DNA from: Blastococcus sp. TF02A-35
GTDB lineage: Bacteria; Actinomycetota; Actinomycetes; Mycobacteriales; Geodermatophilaceae
Direction: 5' to 3'
Assembly: GCF_004571075.1 (NCBI RefSeq)
Contig: NZ_SPQP01000024.1
Location: 1 to 60,070, forward strand
DNA: 60,070 bases
A program made the translations under genes and the position numbers. Shown piece after piece: positions 50,499 through 60,057 of the stretch; position 1 is the first letter of the stretch, and every line of letters starts with the position of its first letter. The notes below the pieces were generated by a model. It made no database searches and was not told the DNA's origin. It saw only the letters and a list, made by a program, of their open reading frames with translations.

Positions 50499-50504
50499 TA
50501 CGTT
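50499..50504 (+). promoter_or_regulatory. Candidate -10 element of the cold-shock gene
   Basis: TACGTT would give a 5' leader of about 100 bases before the GTG at 50611, a length typical of cold-shock mRNAs. The 229-base gap to thrC holds no other gene. Confidence 0.4.
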
Positions 50505-50610
50505 CTCCCGCGGTTCGAGTTCCACGTTCGTGTTCGGCGGGCGGAAGAGCAGAGACCCCGTCCCATCACGAGCGGTGGGGCGGCCGCACGCACGAAACGT
50601 GGGAGCACAC

Positions 50611-50811
50611 GTGGCACAGGGCACCGTGAAGTGGTTCAACGCCGAGAAGGGCTTCGGCTTCATCGCCGTCGACGGCGGCCAGGACGTCTTCGTCCACTAC
50701 TCGGCCATCCAGATGGACGGGTACAAGTCCCTCGACGAGGGCCAGCGGGTCGAGTTCGAGGTCGTCCAGGGCTCGAAGGGCCCGCAGGCCGACGCGGTCC
50801 GCAGCGCCTGA
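50611..50811 (+). CDS. Cold-shock domain protein (CspA family)
   Basis: A 66 aa single cold-shock domain that binds single-stranded RNA/DNA and acts as an RNA chaperone. RNP1 is KGFGFIAV and RNP2 is VFVHYSAI. The start is GTG 50611 ([10 protein letters not shown]); GTGGGAGC precedes it. Confidence 0.97.
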   Translation: MAQGTVKWFNAEKGFGFIAVDGGQDVFVHYSAIQMDGYKSLDEGQRVEFEVVQGSKGPQADAVRSA

Positions 50812-50823
50812 GCAACCGCTCGA

Positions 50824-50859
50824 CAGCGGCCCGGTCCCCCTCGGGGGGCCGGGCCGCTG
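50824..50859 (+). terminator. Terminator after the cold-shock gene
   Basis: A 16-bp GC-rich stem with a short loop, 13 bases after the stop codon; no T tract. Confidence 0.7.
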
Positions 50860-50903
50860 CCGTTCCCGGGTCCCCCCGGTAGGGCGGCCGACCACCCCCG
50901 TTC

Positions 50904-50928
50904 TTGCACTCGCCAGGGTCGAGTGCCA
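50904..50928 (+). promoter_or_regulatory. CIRCE operator 1 (HrcA site), overlapping the -35
   Basis: GCACTC-N9-GAGTGC, the core of the CIRCE inverted repeat. TTGCAC at 50904-50909 also serves as a -35, with CAGACT 17 bases later (50927-50932) as the -10, so HrcA binding would block RNA polymerase. Confidence 0.85.
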
Positions 50929-50938
50929 GACTCGTTTC

Positions 50939-50963
50939 TGGCACTCGGGACTCCCGAGTGCCA
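50939..50963 (+). promoter_or_regulatory. CIRCE operator 2 (HrcA site)
   Basis: TGGCACTC-N9-GAGTGCCA, a perfect 8-bp CIRCE repeat located at the predicted transcription start. Confidence 0.92.
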
Positions 50964-50981
50964 ATCAGGTCGGAACGGTGA

Positions 50982-52715
<1,734 letters not shown>

Positions 52716-52750
52716 GTCCAGCTCACCCGTAGCACCAGCACGTCCCGATG

Positions 52751-52780
52751 GGGGCGGTCCCGCTTCGGCGGGGCCGCCCC
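52751..52780 (+). terminator. Terminator after groEL
   Basis: A 13-bp stem (one G-T pair) with a TTCG tetraloop. Confidence 0.8.
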
Positions 52781-52908
52781 TGTCGGCGTTCGTCCTGGGC
52801 CGGTCGAGCCGCGCGGTCGACCCTCGAGCCGCGCCACGGCACGGCTCAAGGGTCGCTCGTCCGGCTCAACCCCGTGTGCGGGGCCATCGAGGGGGGAAGG
52901 CTCCCCGG

Positions 52909-53691
52909 GTGACCGTGATCATCGGGACGTCGGGGTGGCAGTACCGCGACTGGCGCGGCGCTTTCTACCCGCAGAAGCTCCCGCAGCGGCTGTGGCTGGA
53001 GCACTACGTCCAGCACTTCGCGACCGTCGAGAGCAACAACGCCTTCTACCGGCTGCCCGAGCACGAGACGTTCGTGAAGTGGCGGGAGCGCACCCCGGAG
53101 GACTTCCGGTGGGCGGTCAAGGCCAGCCGCTTCCTCACCCACATCAAGCGGCTGCGCGAGCCCGAGGAGCCCGTCGCCCGCCTGATGGGCCGGGCGGAGG
53201 GGCTGGGGACCAAGCTGGACACGGTCCTGCTGCAGCTCCCGCCGACGCTGAAGGCCGACGCCGACCTGCTGCGGGACTGCCTGGCCCAGTTCCCGGGCGG
53301 CACCCGGGTGGCGGTCGAGCCGCGCCACGAGTCCTGGTGGACCGACGACATCCGCGCCCTGCTCGAGCGCTACGGCGCGGCCCTGTGCTGGGCCGACCGC
53401 GACGAGCAGCCGGTCGCCCCGCTGTGGCGCACCGCCGACTGGGGGTACCTGCGCTTCCACCACGGCTTCGAGCAGTGGGGCTACCGCCCCGAGACGCTGC
53501 AGCTGTGGGCGGACCGGATCGCCGCGACCTTCGGCGACGCGGACGTCCTCGTCTACTTCAACAACGACCCGGGCTGCGCCGCCGTGATCGATGCGGTCCG
53601 CTTCGCCGAGGCGGTCGAGCGAGCCGGCGGCACCCCGACCCGGGTACCCACGGCCGACCAGGCGACCGGGCTGGCCTGGGCGCCCGTCTGA
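52909..53691 (+). CDS. DUF72 family protein (YecE-like)
   Basis: A 260 aa TIM-barrel-like protein of the DUF72 family. The N-terminal hallmark is IIGTSGWQYRDWRGAFYP, then VESNNAFYRLP, FRWAVKASRFLTH and the C-terminal VYFNNDP. The function is unknown; a nucleic-acid-related or hydrolase role has been suggested for homologues. GTG 52909 is preceded by a strong GAGGGGGGAAGG. The upstream in-frame extension has no family similarity. Confidence 0.92.
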   Translation: MTVIIGTSGWQYRDWRGAFYPQKLPQRLWLEHYVQHFATVESNNAFYRLPEHETFVKWRERTPEDFRWAVKASRFLTHIKRLREPEEPVARLMGRAEGLGTKLDTVLLQLPPTLKADADLLRDCLAQFPGGTRVAVEPRHESWWTDDIRALLERYGAALCWADRDEQPVAPLWRTADWGYLRFHHGFEQWGYRPETLQLWADRIAATFGDADVLVYFNNDPGCAAVIDAVRFAEAVERAGGTPTRVPTADQATGLAWAPV

Positions 53692-53701
53692 GCCGGACGC
53701 A

Positions 53702-53737
53702 CGGCGGCCGGGACCCCCGAGGGGACCCCGGCCGCCG
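53702..53737. terminator. Bidirectional terminator
   Basis: An 11-bp perfect outer stem plus inner CCCC/GGGG pairs, between the convergent DUF72 and coiled-coil genes. Confidence 0.75.
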
Positions 53738-53749
53738 GCCGTGCGTGCG

Positions 53750-54393
53750 TCAGTCCTTCTTGCCCGCCCCGTGACCGGAGCTGCCGGCGCCCTCGGCGGC
53801 CTCCCGCGCCTGCTCCGCGGCCTCGCGGGCCGCGGCCCCTGCCTCGGCGGCCTGGCGCGCAGCCTCCTCCTGGGCCTCGGCCGCTTCCCGGGCCGCCTTC
53901 TCCTGGGCCTTGGCGGCCTCGCGGGCCGCCTTGTCGGCCTCGTGCTGCTGCTGCCGCTCCAGGTTCGCCTGCAGGCTGGCGTGCGCGTTGGGGTTCGCGT
54001 GCTGGAGAGCGTTCTCCAGGCCGCGCGCGGCCCCGGTCCCGGCCTCGGCGGCCTCGTCGGCCGCCTCCTCCTCGACGACGGTCTCGGGGGTCTCGGTGGC
54101 GGGTCGACCGGCTCGGCCGGGACGTCGACCTGCTCGGGCTCCTCCGTCGCCGGCTCCTCGGCCTCGACCACGTCCTCCGCGGGCGCCTCGTCCTCGGACG
54201 AGGGCAGCTCGAACGGGGTCACCGTCTCCACCGCCTGGGCCACGGTGTCCTGCACCGGCTCGGGCAGCGCGCCCGCGGCGCCCGCCCCGGTGACCCCGGC
54301 GGCGGCGATGCCCAGCCCGGTGGCGACCTGCGCCGCGGTGCTCGCGCCGGCGATCTTGGCGACGACGGCGGCCAGTCCCTCGAGAAGTGCCAT
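53750..54393 (-). pseudogene. Ala/Glu-rich coiled-coil protein with a single-base frameshift
   Basis: The minus-strand frame starts at ATG 54393 (MALLEGLAAVVAKIAG, with AAGGAG 7-8 bases upstream). It has a hydrophobic Gly/Ala segment (about residues 15-45) and an acidic Pro/Glu linker up to VPAEPVDP. It then continues only in the neighbouring frame: ATETPETVVEEEAADEAAEAG, then RGLENALQHANPNAHASLQ and a heptad-like AAREAAEAQ array, ending GAGKKD at 53750. The total of 644 bases is one short of a whole number of codons; one missing G or C near 54099-54103 restores it to 214 aa. It may be a real pseudogene, a programmed shift or a sequencing error. Function unknown. Confidence 0.75.
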
Positions 54394-54493
54394 GGGTGTG
54401 TGCTCCTTGCGAACGCGCGCCGCGGGTGCGGCTCCTACGTCCTCCATCGGCACCGACGGCCCACTGCTGCAGGCGGATCACCCGGACGGGCGG

Positions 54494-55489
54494 TCAGACG
54501 ACGTCGGTCGCCTCCGTGTGCCGCACGCCCAGCTGGTCGGCCGCCTGGCCGAGCACGTCCTGCACCGCGAGCGTGTCGGCCAGCGGCATGACCGCGCTCT
54601 CGGTGCGCCCCGCGCGCAGGCACTCGGTGACCTCGACGAGCTCGTGCGCGTACCCGGCGCCGGTCTGCGGGCGGGTGATCTCCTCGGGCTCCGCGCCGTT
54701 GCGGTGCAGCACGATGGTCTGCGGGTGGTGGAAGCGCGGCTGGACGTCGATCCAGCCCGTCGTCCCCACCACCCGGGCGGTGCCCGGCAGCGCGTACCGC
54801 AGCGACGTCGTCAGGGCGGCGTTGCGGCCGTCGTCGTAGCCCAGCAGGATCGCCGCCTCCGCGTCCGCGCCGGACGGGAACACCGAGCCGGTCGCGACCA
54901 CGCGGTCGGGGGTGCCGAGCAGCATCTGGGCGAAGGAGACGACGTAGACGCCGAGGTCGAGCAGGGCGCCGCCGCCGAGCTCCAGGGCGAAGAGCCGGTC
55001 GACCGGGTCGTACTCCCGGGCCACCCCGAGGTCGGCCTGCACCGACCGCACCTCCCCGATGGCGCCGTCGGCGACCAGGTCCCGCAGCGTGACGACGGCC
55101 GGCTGGAAGCGGGTCCACATCGCCTCCATGACGAAGGTCCCGCTCTCCCGCGCCAGGTCCACGACCTCGGCGGCCCCGGCGGTGGTGGCGGTGAACGCCT
55201 TCTCCACGAGCAGCGCCTTGCCCGCACGCAGGGCGGCGATGGCGAGGGCGTGGTGCTGGGGGTGCGGCGTCGCGAGGTAGAGGACGTCGACCTCGGGGTC
55301 GTCGATGATCGACGCGTAGGACCCGTGCGCCCGCTCCAGGCCGTGCCGCGCGGCGAAGGCGTCGGCCCGCTCCTGCGACCGGGAGGCGACGGCGACCGCC
55401 CGCGCGCCCGGCACGTGCGCGAAGTCGGGCACCACGCTCTCCGCGATGCGACCCGGTCCGACGATGCCCCAGCGGATCTCGTTGCTCAC
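54494..55489 (-). CDS. Gfo/Idh/MocA family oxidoreductase
   Basis: A 331 aa NAD(P)-dependent dehydrogenase. The Rossmann motif GIVGPGRIAESV is at residues 9-20, and the conserved EKAF (family E-K-P with Pro replaced) carries the catalytic Lys near residue 96. The C-terminal domain is the usual open beta sheet. Substrates in this family are sugars, inositol or dihydrodiols; none can be chosen here. GTG start at 55489, divergent from the DUF4031 gene. Confidence 0.9.
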   Translation of the reverse strand: MSNEIRWGIVGPGRIAESVVPDFAHVPGARAVAVASRSQERADAFAARHGLERAHGSYASIIDDPEVDVLYLATPHPQHHALAIAALRAGKALLVEKAFTATTAGAAEVVDLARESGTFVMEAMWTRFQPAVVTLRDLVADGAIGEVRSVQADLGVAREYDPVDRLFALELGGGALLDLGVYVVSFAQMLLGTPDRVVATGSVFPSGADAEAAILLGYDDGRNAALTTSLRYALPGTARVVGTTGWIDVQPRFHHPQTIVLHRNGAEPEEITRPQTGAGYAHELVEVTECLRAGRTESAVMPLADTLAVQDVLGQAADQLGVRHTEATDVV

Positions 55490-55527
55490 CGGGCAGACGC
55501 TAGCCGGGGCGCGCGAGACTGCTCCCC

Positions 55528-55809
55528 GTGGCCGTGCTGATCGACAGTCCCGTGTGGCCCTGGCGCGGCCGCCGGTGGTCGCACCTGGTCAGCGACGTGT
55601 CCTACGAGGAGCTGCACGCCTTCGTCGAGGCCGAGCTCGGCATCCCGCGGCGGGCGTTCCAGGGAGACCACTACGACGTCCCCGAGGACCTCTACGACGT
55701 CGCCGTCGAGGCCGGGGCGCAGCCCGTGGCCTCGCGGGAGCTGCTCAGCCGGCTGATGGCGGCGGGGCTGCGCGCCCGGAAGCCCCGCCTCCCCCGGCCC
55801 GCGACCTGA
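55528..55809 (+). CDS. DUF4031 protein
   Basis: A 93 aa protein matching DUF4031: MAVLIDSPVWPWRGRRWSHL at the start, then ELHAFVEAELGIPRRAFQGDHYDVP. The function is unknown. GTG start with GAGACT ending 7 bases upstream, a weak -10 for a leaderless start. The last 65 bases overlap the end of the convergent HD gene. Confidence 0.85.
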   Translation: MAVLIDSPVWPWRGRRWSHLVSDVSYEELHAFVEAELGIPRRAFQGDHYDVPEDLYDVAVEAGAQPVASRELLSRLMAAGLRARKPRLPRPAT

Positions 55810-56416
55810 GCAGCGCGAGCTCCGCGCCCAGGTTCGCCCGGGCCCGGGGCTCCCAGCCGGCGACGGCGGGCAGCCGGTAGAGCCGGGGGAGCGCCAGCAG
55901 GTGCTCGAGGACGGCGACCCGCCCGGCGGTGAAGACCTCGTCGGACAGGTGCCCGTACTCGGCGCGGACGGCCGACGCGTAGGCGGCGTAGGCCTCCGGC
56001 GGGCCGGCCAGCACGGCCAGGTCGGCGTCGCAGAGCACCGCGCCGTTCGCGTCGTCGGGACCCGGGTCGTGGGTGGCGGTGAGCAGCACCAGCCGCACGA
56101 CCTCCGCCACGCGGTCCTCGGGCACGAGCCCGCGGAGGCCGGCCTGCGCCCGCTCGGCGCTGACCTGCTCGTTGTCGGAGCGCTGCGGGTCGTAGACGAC
56201 GTCGTGGTACCAGGCCGCCAGCAGGACGGCGTCGCGGTCGGGTGCCCCGGCGGCGAGCCGGCCGGCGACCCCGAGGACGGCGGCCAGGTGGGCGAGGTCG
56301 TGGTACCGCCGGTGCGGCTCGCCCCAGGCGGCGACGACGGCGGCCCACTCGGTGCGCGAGGTGGGGGAGTCCCCGGCCAGCGCCGCCCAGGCGTCGAAGC
56401 CGACGTGCGTGCTCAC
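55745..56416 (-). CDS. HD-domain phosphohydrolase-like protein
   Basis: A 223 aa protein of the predicted metal-dependent phosphohydrolase group. Metal ligands are suggested by RYHDLAHL (H39-D40) and AAWYHDVVYDP (the HD pair near residue 70), with a further His in LTATHDPGPDD and Asp in LCDADLAVL. The substrate is unknown; nucleotides are common for the superfamily. It starts inside the M20 gene stop (GTGA overlap), so it is co-translated with that gene. Its 3' end overlaps DUF4031. Confidence 0.87.
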   Translation of the reverse strand: MSTHVGFDAWAALAGDSPTSRTEWAAVVAAWGEPHRRYHDLAHLAAVLGVAGRLAAGAPDRDAVLLAAWYHDVVYDPQRSDNEQVSAERAQAGLRGLVPEDRVAEVVRLVLLTATHDPGPDDANGAVLCDADLAVLAGPPEAYAAYASAVRAEYGHLSDEVFTAGRVAVLEHLLALPRLYRLPAVAGWEPRARANLGAELALLRSRAGGGGASGRAAPPPSAG

Positions 56417-57684
56417 CGTAAGCCGCAGGTGCGCAGGGCCAGCAGCGCGAAGGCGCGGGCGGCGGTGACCAGCTCGGCGACCGGCACGTGCTCCAGCGGC
56501 CCGTGCGCGAGCTCGAGGTCACCGGGCCCGTAGTGCAGGGTCGGGATGCCGGCGGCCGCGTACAGGCGCAGGTCGGTGCCGGCGCTCACGGCCCGCTCCG
56601 CGGGCCCGGGACCTCCGGCGTCCACGACGCACGAGCGGACCGCCGGGAGCAGCGGGTGCCCGGGTGGGAGCTGCCCGCTGGCGAAGGCGCCGCCGGTCCA
56701 GGTCAGCCGGGCCGGGTGCTCGGCCAGCCACGGGTGCCCGGCGCACAGCTCGGCGACGCGGTCCTCCAGGGCGGCCCGTGCGACCTCGACCGGTTCGCCA
56801 AGGCGCACGCCGTAGCGGCCCTCGGCCACCAGCCGGTCGGGGACCGAGCTGGCCCAGTCGCCGGCCTGGAGCCGTCCGACCGACAGGCCGTAGGGGAAGG
56901 GGACGTCGCCGAAGCGGGGGTCTGCGTCGACCTGGCGCTCCGCCTCGAGCTCCTGGAGCTCGGCGTGCAGGTGCGCGAACAGCTCGATGGCGCTCACCCC
57001 GCGGTGGCGCAGCGCGGCGTGCGCGGCGTGCCCGGACACCTCCAGCCGGAAGGTGAGCGCGCCGGCGTGCGCGGTCATGACCGACCCCGCCGTCGGCTCG
57101 GGGATGACGCAGACGTCGCCGGTGTGGCCGCGGCGCAGCGTCGCCCAGGCGCCGAGCCCGCCGTCCTCCTCGCCGACCACCGCGTGCAGCGCCAGCGGAC
57201 GGGCGAGCCGGACGCCCGCCGTCCGCAGGGCGTGCACCGCGGCGAGCGAGGCGGCGACGCCGGCCTTCATGTCGCAGGCCCCGCGGCCGTGCACGGCACC
57301 GTCGGCGATGCGGGGGACGAAGGGGTCGCCGGCCCAGAGCGACCGGTCGCCGGGCGGTACGACGTCGGTGTGCCCGGCGAGGACCAGCGCGGGGGCGCCG
57401 TCTTCGGCGCCGGGAACCGTGCCGACGACGCCCCACGCCTCCGTCCGGTCGACCTCCTGGCCCGGGGCGTCCGGGGCGGAGGCCGCCTCGGCGAGGTCGA
57501 TGCGCCAGCGGTCGACCGCGCAGCCCAGCTCCTCCAGGCGGTCGGCCACCTGGTGCTGGATCTCGCTCTCCGCCGCGGAGCCGCCCACCGACGGGACGGC
57601 GACGAGCTCGCAGAGGCGGGTCACCGCCCACTGCTCGTCGACGGCGGCCAGCACCCGCGACTCGAGGGCGGTGAGGTCGGCCAT
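56413..57684 (-). CDS. M20 family metallopeptidase (ArgE/DapE/ACY1 type)
   Basis: A 423 aa zinc amidohydrolase. Metal-binding pattern: H in LAGHTDVVP, bridging D in GRGACDMKAG, the catalytic/ligand pair in VGEEDGG, E in CVIPEPT, and a late His in PTLHYGPGD. A dimerisation domain with SGHAAHAA is present. The family removes acyl groups from amino acids (N-acetylornithine, succinyl-DAP and others); I cannot pick the substrate, and the neighbours give no pathway hint. The start is ATG 57684. Confidence 0.88.
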   Translation of the reverse strand: MADLTALESRVLAAVDEQWAVTRLCELVAVPSVGGSAAESEIQHQVADRLEELGCAVDRWRIDLAEAASAPDAPGQEVDRTEAWGVVGTVPGAEDGAPALVLAGHTDVVPPGDRSLWAGDPFVPRIADGAVHGRGACDMKAGVAASLAAVHALRTAGVRLARPLALHAVVGEEDGGLGAWATLRRGHTGDVCVIPEPTAGSVMTAHAGALTFRLEVSGHAAHAALRHRGVSAIELFAHLHAELQELEAERQVDADPRFGDVPFPYGLSVGRLQAGDWASSVPDRLVAEGRYGVRLGEPVEVARAALEDRVAELCAGHPWLAEHPARLTWTGGAFASGQLPPGHPLLPAVRSCVVDAGGPGPAERAVSAGTDLRLYAAAGIPTLHYGPGDLELAHGPLEHVPVAELVTAARAFALLALRTCGLR

Positions 57685-57711
57685 GCGCCGGAGTCTGGCA
57701 CGGGCGCGGGT

Positions 57712-57717
57712 TAGCTT
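57712..57717 (+). promoter_or_regulatory. Candidate -10 element, leaderless start
   Basis: TAGCTT ends 7 bases before the GTG at 57725; no Shine-Dalgarno is present. Confidence 0.5.
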
Positions 57718-57724
57718 GGCCGCC

Positions 57725-58447
57725 GTGACCCGACCCCCACCGCCCGGCTGGTACCCCGACCCGGCGGGTGGCCCGGCCGCCCGCTGGTGGGACGGCCAGG
57801 GCTGGACCGAGCACCTCCAGCAGGCGCCCGTGCAGCAGGCGGTCAGCGGGCCCTCGCTGTACGACCAGCCGGTGCTCGTCGTCTCGCAGCGGACGAAGCT
57901 CGTCGAGCTCACCAACGAGTACGCGGTGTACGACGGGCAGGGGCAGCAGGTCGGCGCGGTCGTCCAGGTCGGGCAGTCCACGGTCCGGAAGGCCGTGCGG
58001 CTGCTGTCGAGCCTCGACCAGTTCCTCACCCACCACCTCGAGGTCCGCGACGCGCGCGGCCCGGTGCTGGTCCTCACCCGCCCCGCCAAGCTCGTGCGGT
58101 CGCGGGTGGTCGTGCAGCGCCCCGACGGGACGACGCTGGGCGAGATCGTGCAGGCCAACGTCTTCGGCCGGATCCGCTTCGACCTGGTCGTGGGCGACCA
58201 GGTGGTCGGCAGCATCCAGGCGGAGAACTGGATCGCCTGGGACTTCGCCGTCCTCGACGCCGCGGGGACCGAGGTCGCCCGGGTCACGAAGAAGTGGGAG
58301 GGCCTGGCGCGGACGATGTTCACCACGGCCGACCGCTACGTCGTCCTGGTGCACTACCGGCTGCCGGAGCCGCTGGCCAGCATGGTGATCGCCTCCGCGC
58401 TGACCGTGGACACCGCCCTGAAGCAGGACGAGCGCGGCCTGAACTGA
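57725..58447 (+). CDS. DUF2510 and scramblase/LURP-like protein
   Basis: A 240 aa protein. Residues ~5-30 are a DUF2510 module (PPGWYPDPAG...RWWDGQGWTEH), common at the N-terminus of [15 protein letters not shown] membrane-associated proteins. The rest is a 12-strand barrel-like domain related to phospholipid scramblases and LURP-one proteins, with the buried hydrophobic C-terminal helix (PLASMVIASALTVDTAL). The function in bacteria is unknown. The divergent M20 gene begins 40 bases away. Confidence 0.87.
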   Translation: MTRPPPPGWYPDPAGGPAARWWDGQGWTEHLQQAPVQQAVSGPSLYDQPVLVVSQRTKLVELTNEYAVYDGQGQQVGAVVQVGQSTVRKAVRLLSSLDQFLTHHLEVRDARGPVLVLTRPAKLVRSRVVVQRPDGTTLGEIVQANVFGRIRFDLVVGDQVVGSIQAENWIAWDFAVLDAAGTEVARVTKKWEGLARTMFTTADRYVVLVHYRLPEPLASMVIASALTVDTALKQDERGLN

Positions 58448-58761
58448 GGGCGTCGTGACCGCCGGCACGGCGACACGGCGGCGTCCCGGCGCGTACTGTG
58501 GGTCGAGTCCGGGCCGGGTGCATCGTGCCCCCGGGTGCCATTTGGTTATCGCCTTCACGGACTACCGCCCCGACCTCGGTCGGGGGCCTGGAGCCGTGTT
58601 GTGCTCTCCGCCGCGAGGCGGCCGTCATCCGGTCCGGACCTCATCGACGAGCCCCCACCCGCAACGCCGGGTGGGGGCTCTCGTGCGTCCGGTCGAGGTG
58701 CCGGTCAGGGGTGACCGCTCTAGCGTGAGCCGGGTCACGACCGCACGACCGAGGGGGCACC
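58448..58761 (+). other. Structured intergenic region, possible small RNA
   Basis: A 314-base gap without a convincing reading frame. It holds TACTGT (58493-58498) as a possible -10, then hairpins at 58568-58585 (7-bp stem, CTCG loop), 58608-58621 (5-bp stem, GCGA loop) and 58649-58680 (13-bp stem). TAGCGT at 58721-58726 is a likely -10 for the MFS gene. Confidence 0.45.
58649..58680 (+). terminator. Perfect 13-bp hairpin, terminator-like
   Basis: GAGCCCCCACCCG pairs with CGGGTGGGGGCTC across a 6-base loop. It could end the DUF2510-scramblase transcript or a small RNA. Confidence 0.7.
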
Positions 58762-60057
58762 ATGGCGGGCGCGGTTCGGCAGGAGCAGGCGGGGGACCAG
58801 CACAAGCTCCCGGTGCGGACGCTGGTCTCGGCCAGCATCGGCAACGCGGTCGAGTGGTTCGACTGGACGGTCTACGCGACGTTCGTCGTCTTCTTCGCGG
58901 GGCAGTTCTTCCCTGGTGACAACGAGGCGCTGAAGCTGATCGGCGCCACGTCGACCTACGCGCTGGCCTTCTTCTTCCGCCCGCTCGGCGGGCTGCTGCT
59001 CGGCCGGTTCGCCGACCTCAAGGGCCGCAAGGCGGGGATGCTGCTGACCATCCTGCTGATGGCCGGCGGGTCGATGGTCATCGCGATCCTGCCGACCTAC
59101 GAGCAGGTGGGATGGCTCGCGCCGATCCTGCTGCTGCTCGCGCGCGTGGCCCAGGGCATGTCGCTGGGCGGCGAGGTGTCCAACGCCTCGGCCTACCTGG
59201 GCGAGATCGCGCCGCCGGCCCACCGCGGCCGCTACTCGTCGTTCTTCTACGTCTCCACCGGCTCGGCGCTGCTCGCCGCCTCCCTGCTGGGTGTGCTGCT
59301 GACCAGCGTGCTCAGCGACGACCAGCTGGAGAGCTACGGCTGGCGCATCGCCTTCTTCATCGGCGGCGTGCTCGGCCTGGTCGGCATGTGGCTGCGGCGC
59401 TCCCTGGTGGAGACCGAGCAGTTCGAGGAGAACGCGGAGAAGGCCCGGGCGACGAAGAACCCGCTGCTGCAGACGATCAAGCACCACCCGCGGGCCGTGC
59501 TCCAGCTGTGCGCCTTCACGCTGCTGTCGACGCTGTCGTACTACACGTTCTTCAGCGCCCTGACGCCGTTCGCGATCAGCTTCCGCGACGCCGACGAGAC
59601 CGACGTCTTCATCGCGCTGTCCATCGGGACCGCGCTGTTCGTCGTCCTCTGCTACCCCTTCGGCAAGCTCTCGGACCACATCGGGCGCAAGCCGCAGCTG
59701 CTCATCTGGTCCGGGGCCATGGCGGTGCTCATCGTGCCGCTGTCGTTCCTGGTCCAGGACAACCTGGCCTCGCTGATCGTCGTCTTCTGCGTGGGCCTGG
59801 GGCTGTACGCCCTGATGGCCTCCATCGCCCCGGCGATCATGAGCGAGCTCTTCCCGACCGAGCTGCGGGCGACCGGCATCGGCGCCTGGTACAACCTCAC
59901 GGTCGCGCTCTTCGGCGGGACGGCGCCGCTGGTGATCACCGCGCTGTCGGACGCCGGGCGCCCGCTCTGGTTCTTCATCTACGTGGCGGTGGCCGCCGCG
60001 GTGGCGTTCGGCGTGATCCTCACGCTGAAGGAGACCAAGGGGACCGAGCTGCGCTGA
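58762..60057 (+). CDS. MFS transporter, metabolite:H+ symporter (MHS/ProP-KgtP type)
   Basis: A 431 aa permease with about twelve spans. MHS hallmarks: SASIGNAVEWFDWTVYATF at the first span, FFFRPLGGLLLGRFADLKGRK between spans 2 and 3, and the RVAQGMSLGGE segment. The family imports organic acids, betaine/proline or similar solutes with protons. A substrate cannot be assigned; the neighbours give no pathway. GAGGGGG precedes the ATG. The gene is complete, ending 13 bases before the window end. Confidence 0.92.
   Translation: MAGAVRQEQAGDQHKLPVRTLVSASIGNAVEWFDWTVYATFVVFFAGQFFPGDNEALKLIGATSTYALAFFFRPLGGLLLGRFADLKGRKAGMLLTILLMAGGSMVIAILPTYEQVGWLAPILLLLARVAQGMSLGGEVSNASAYLGEIAPPAHRGRYSSFFYVSTGSALLAASLLGVLLTSVLSDDQLESYGWRIAFFIGGVLGLVGMWLRRSLVETEQFEENAEKARATKNPLLQTIKHHPRAVLQLCAFTLLSTLSYYTFFSALTPFAISFRDADETDVFIALSIGTALFVVLCYPFGKLSDHIGRKPQLLIWSGAMAVLIVPLSFLVQDNLASLIVVFCVGLGLYALMASIAPAIMSELFPTELRATGIGAWYNLTVALFGGTAPLVITALSDAGRPLWFFIYVAVAAAVAFGVILTLKETKGTELR

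Noticed and set aside
50382..50610. A MoaD/ThiS-like gene between thrC and the cold-shock gene
   Set aside because: I looked for one because of the riboswitch context. The gap is only 229 bases, its frames are interrupted or arginine/proline-rich, and no C-terminal Gly-Gly is found.
58490..58690. 6C small RNA
   Set aside because: C-rich loops made me consider it, but the hairpins do not show two loops with six or more C residues, so I kept only a general structured-RNA call.
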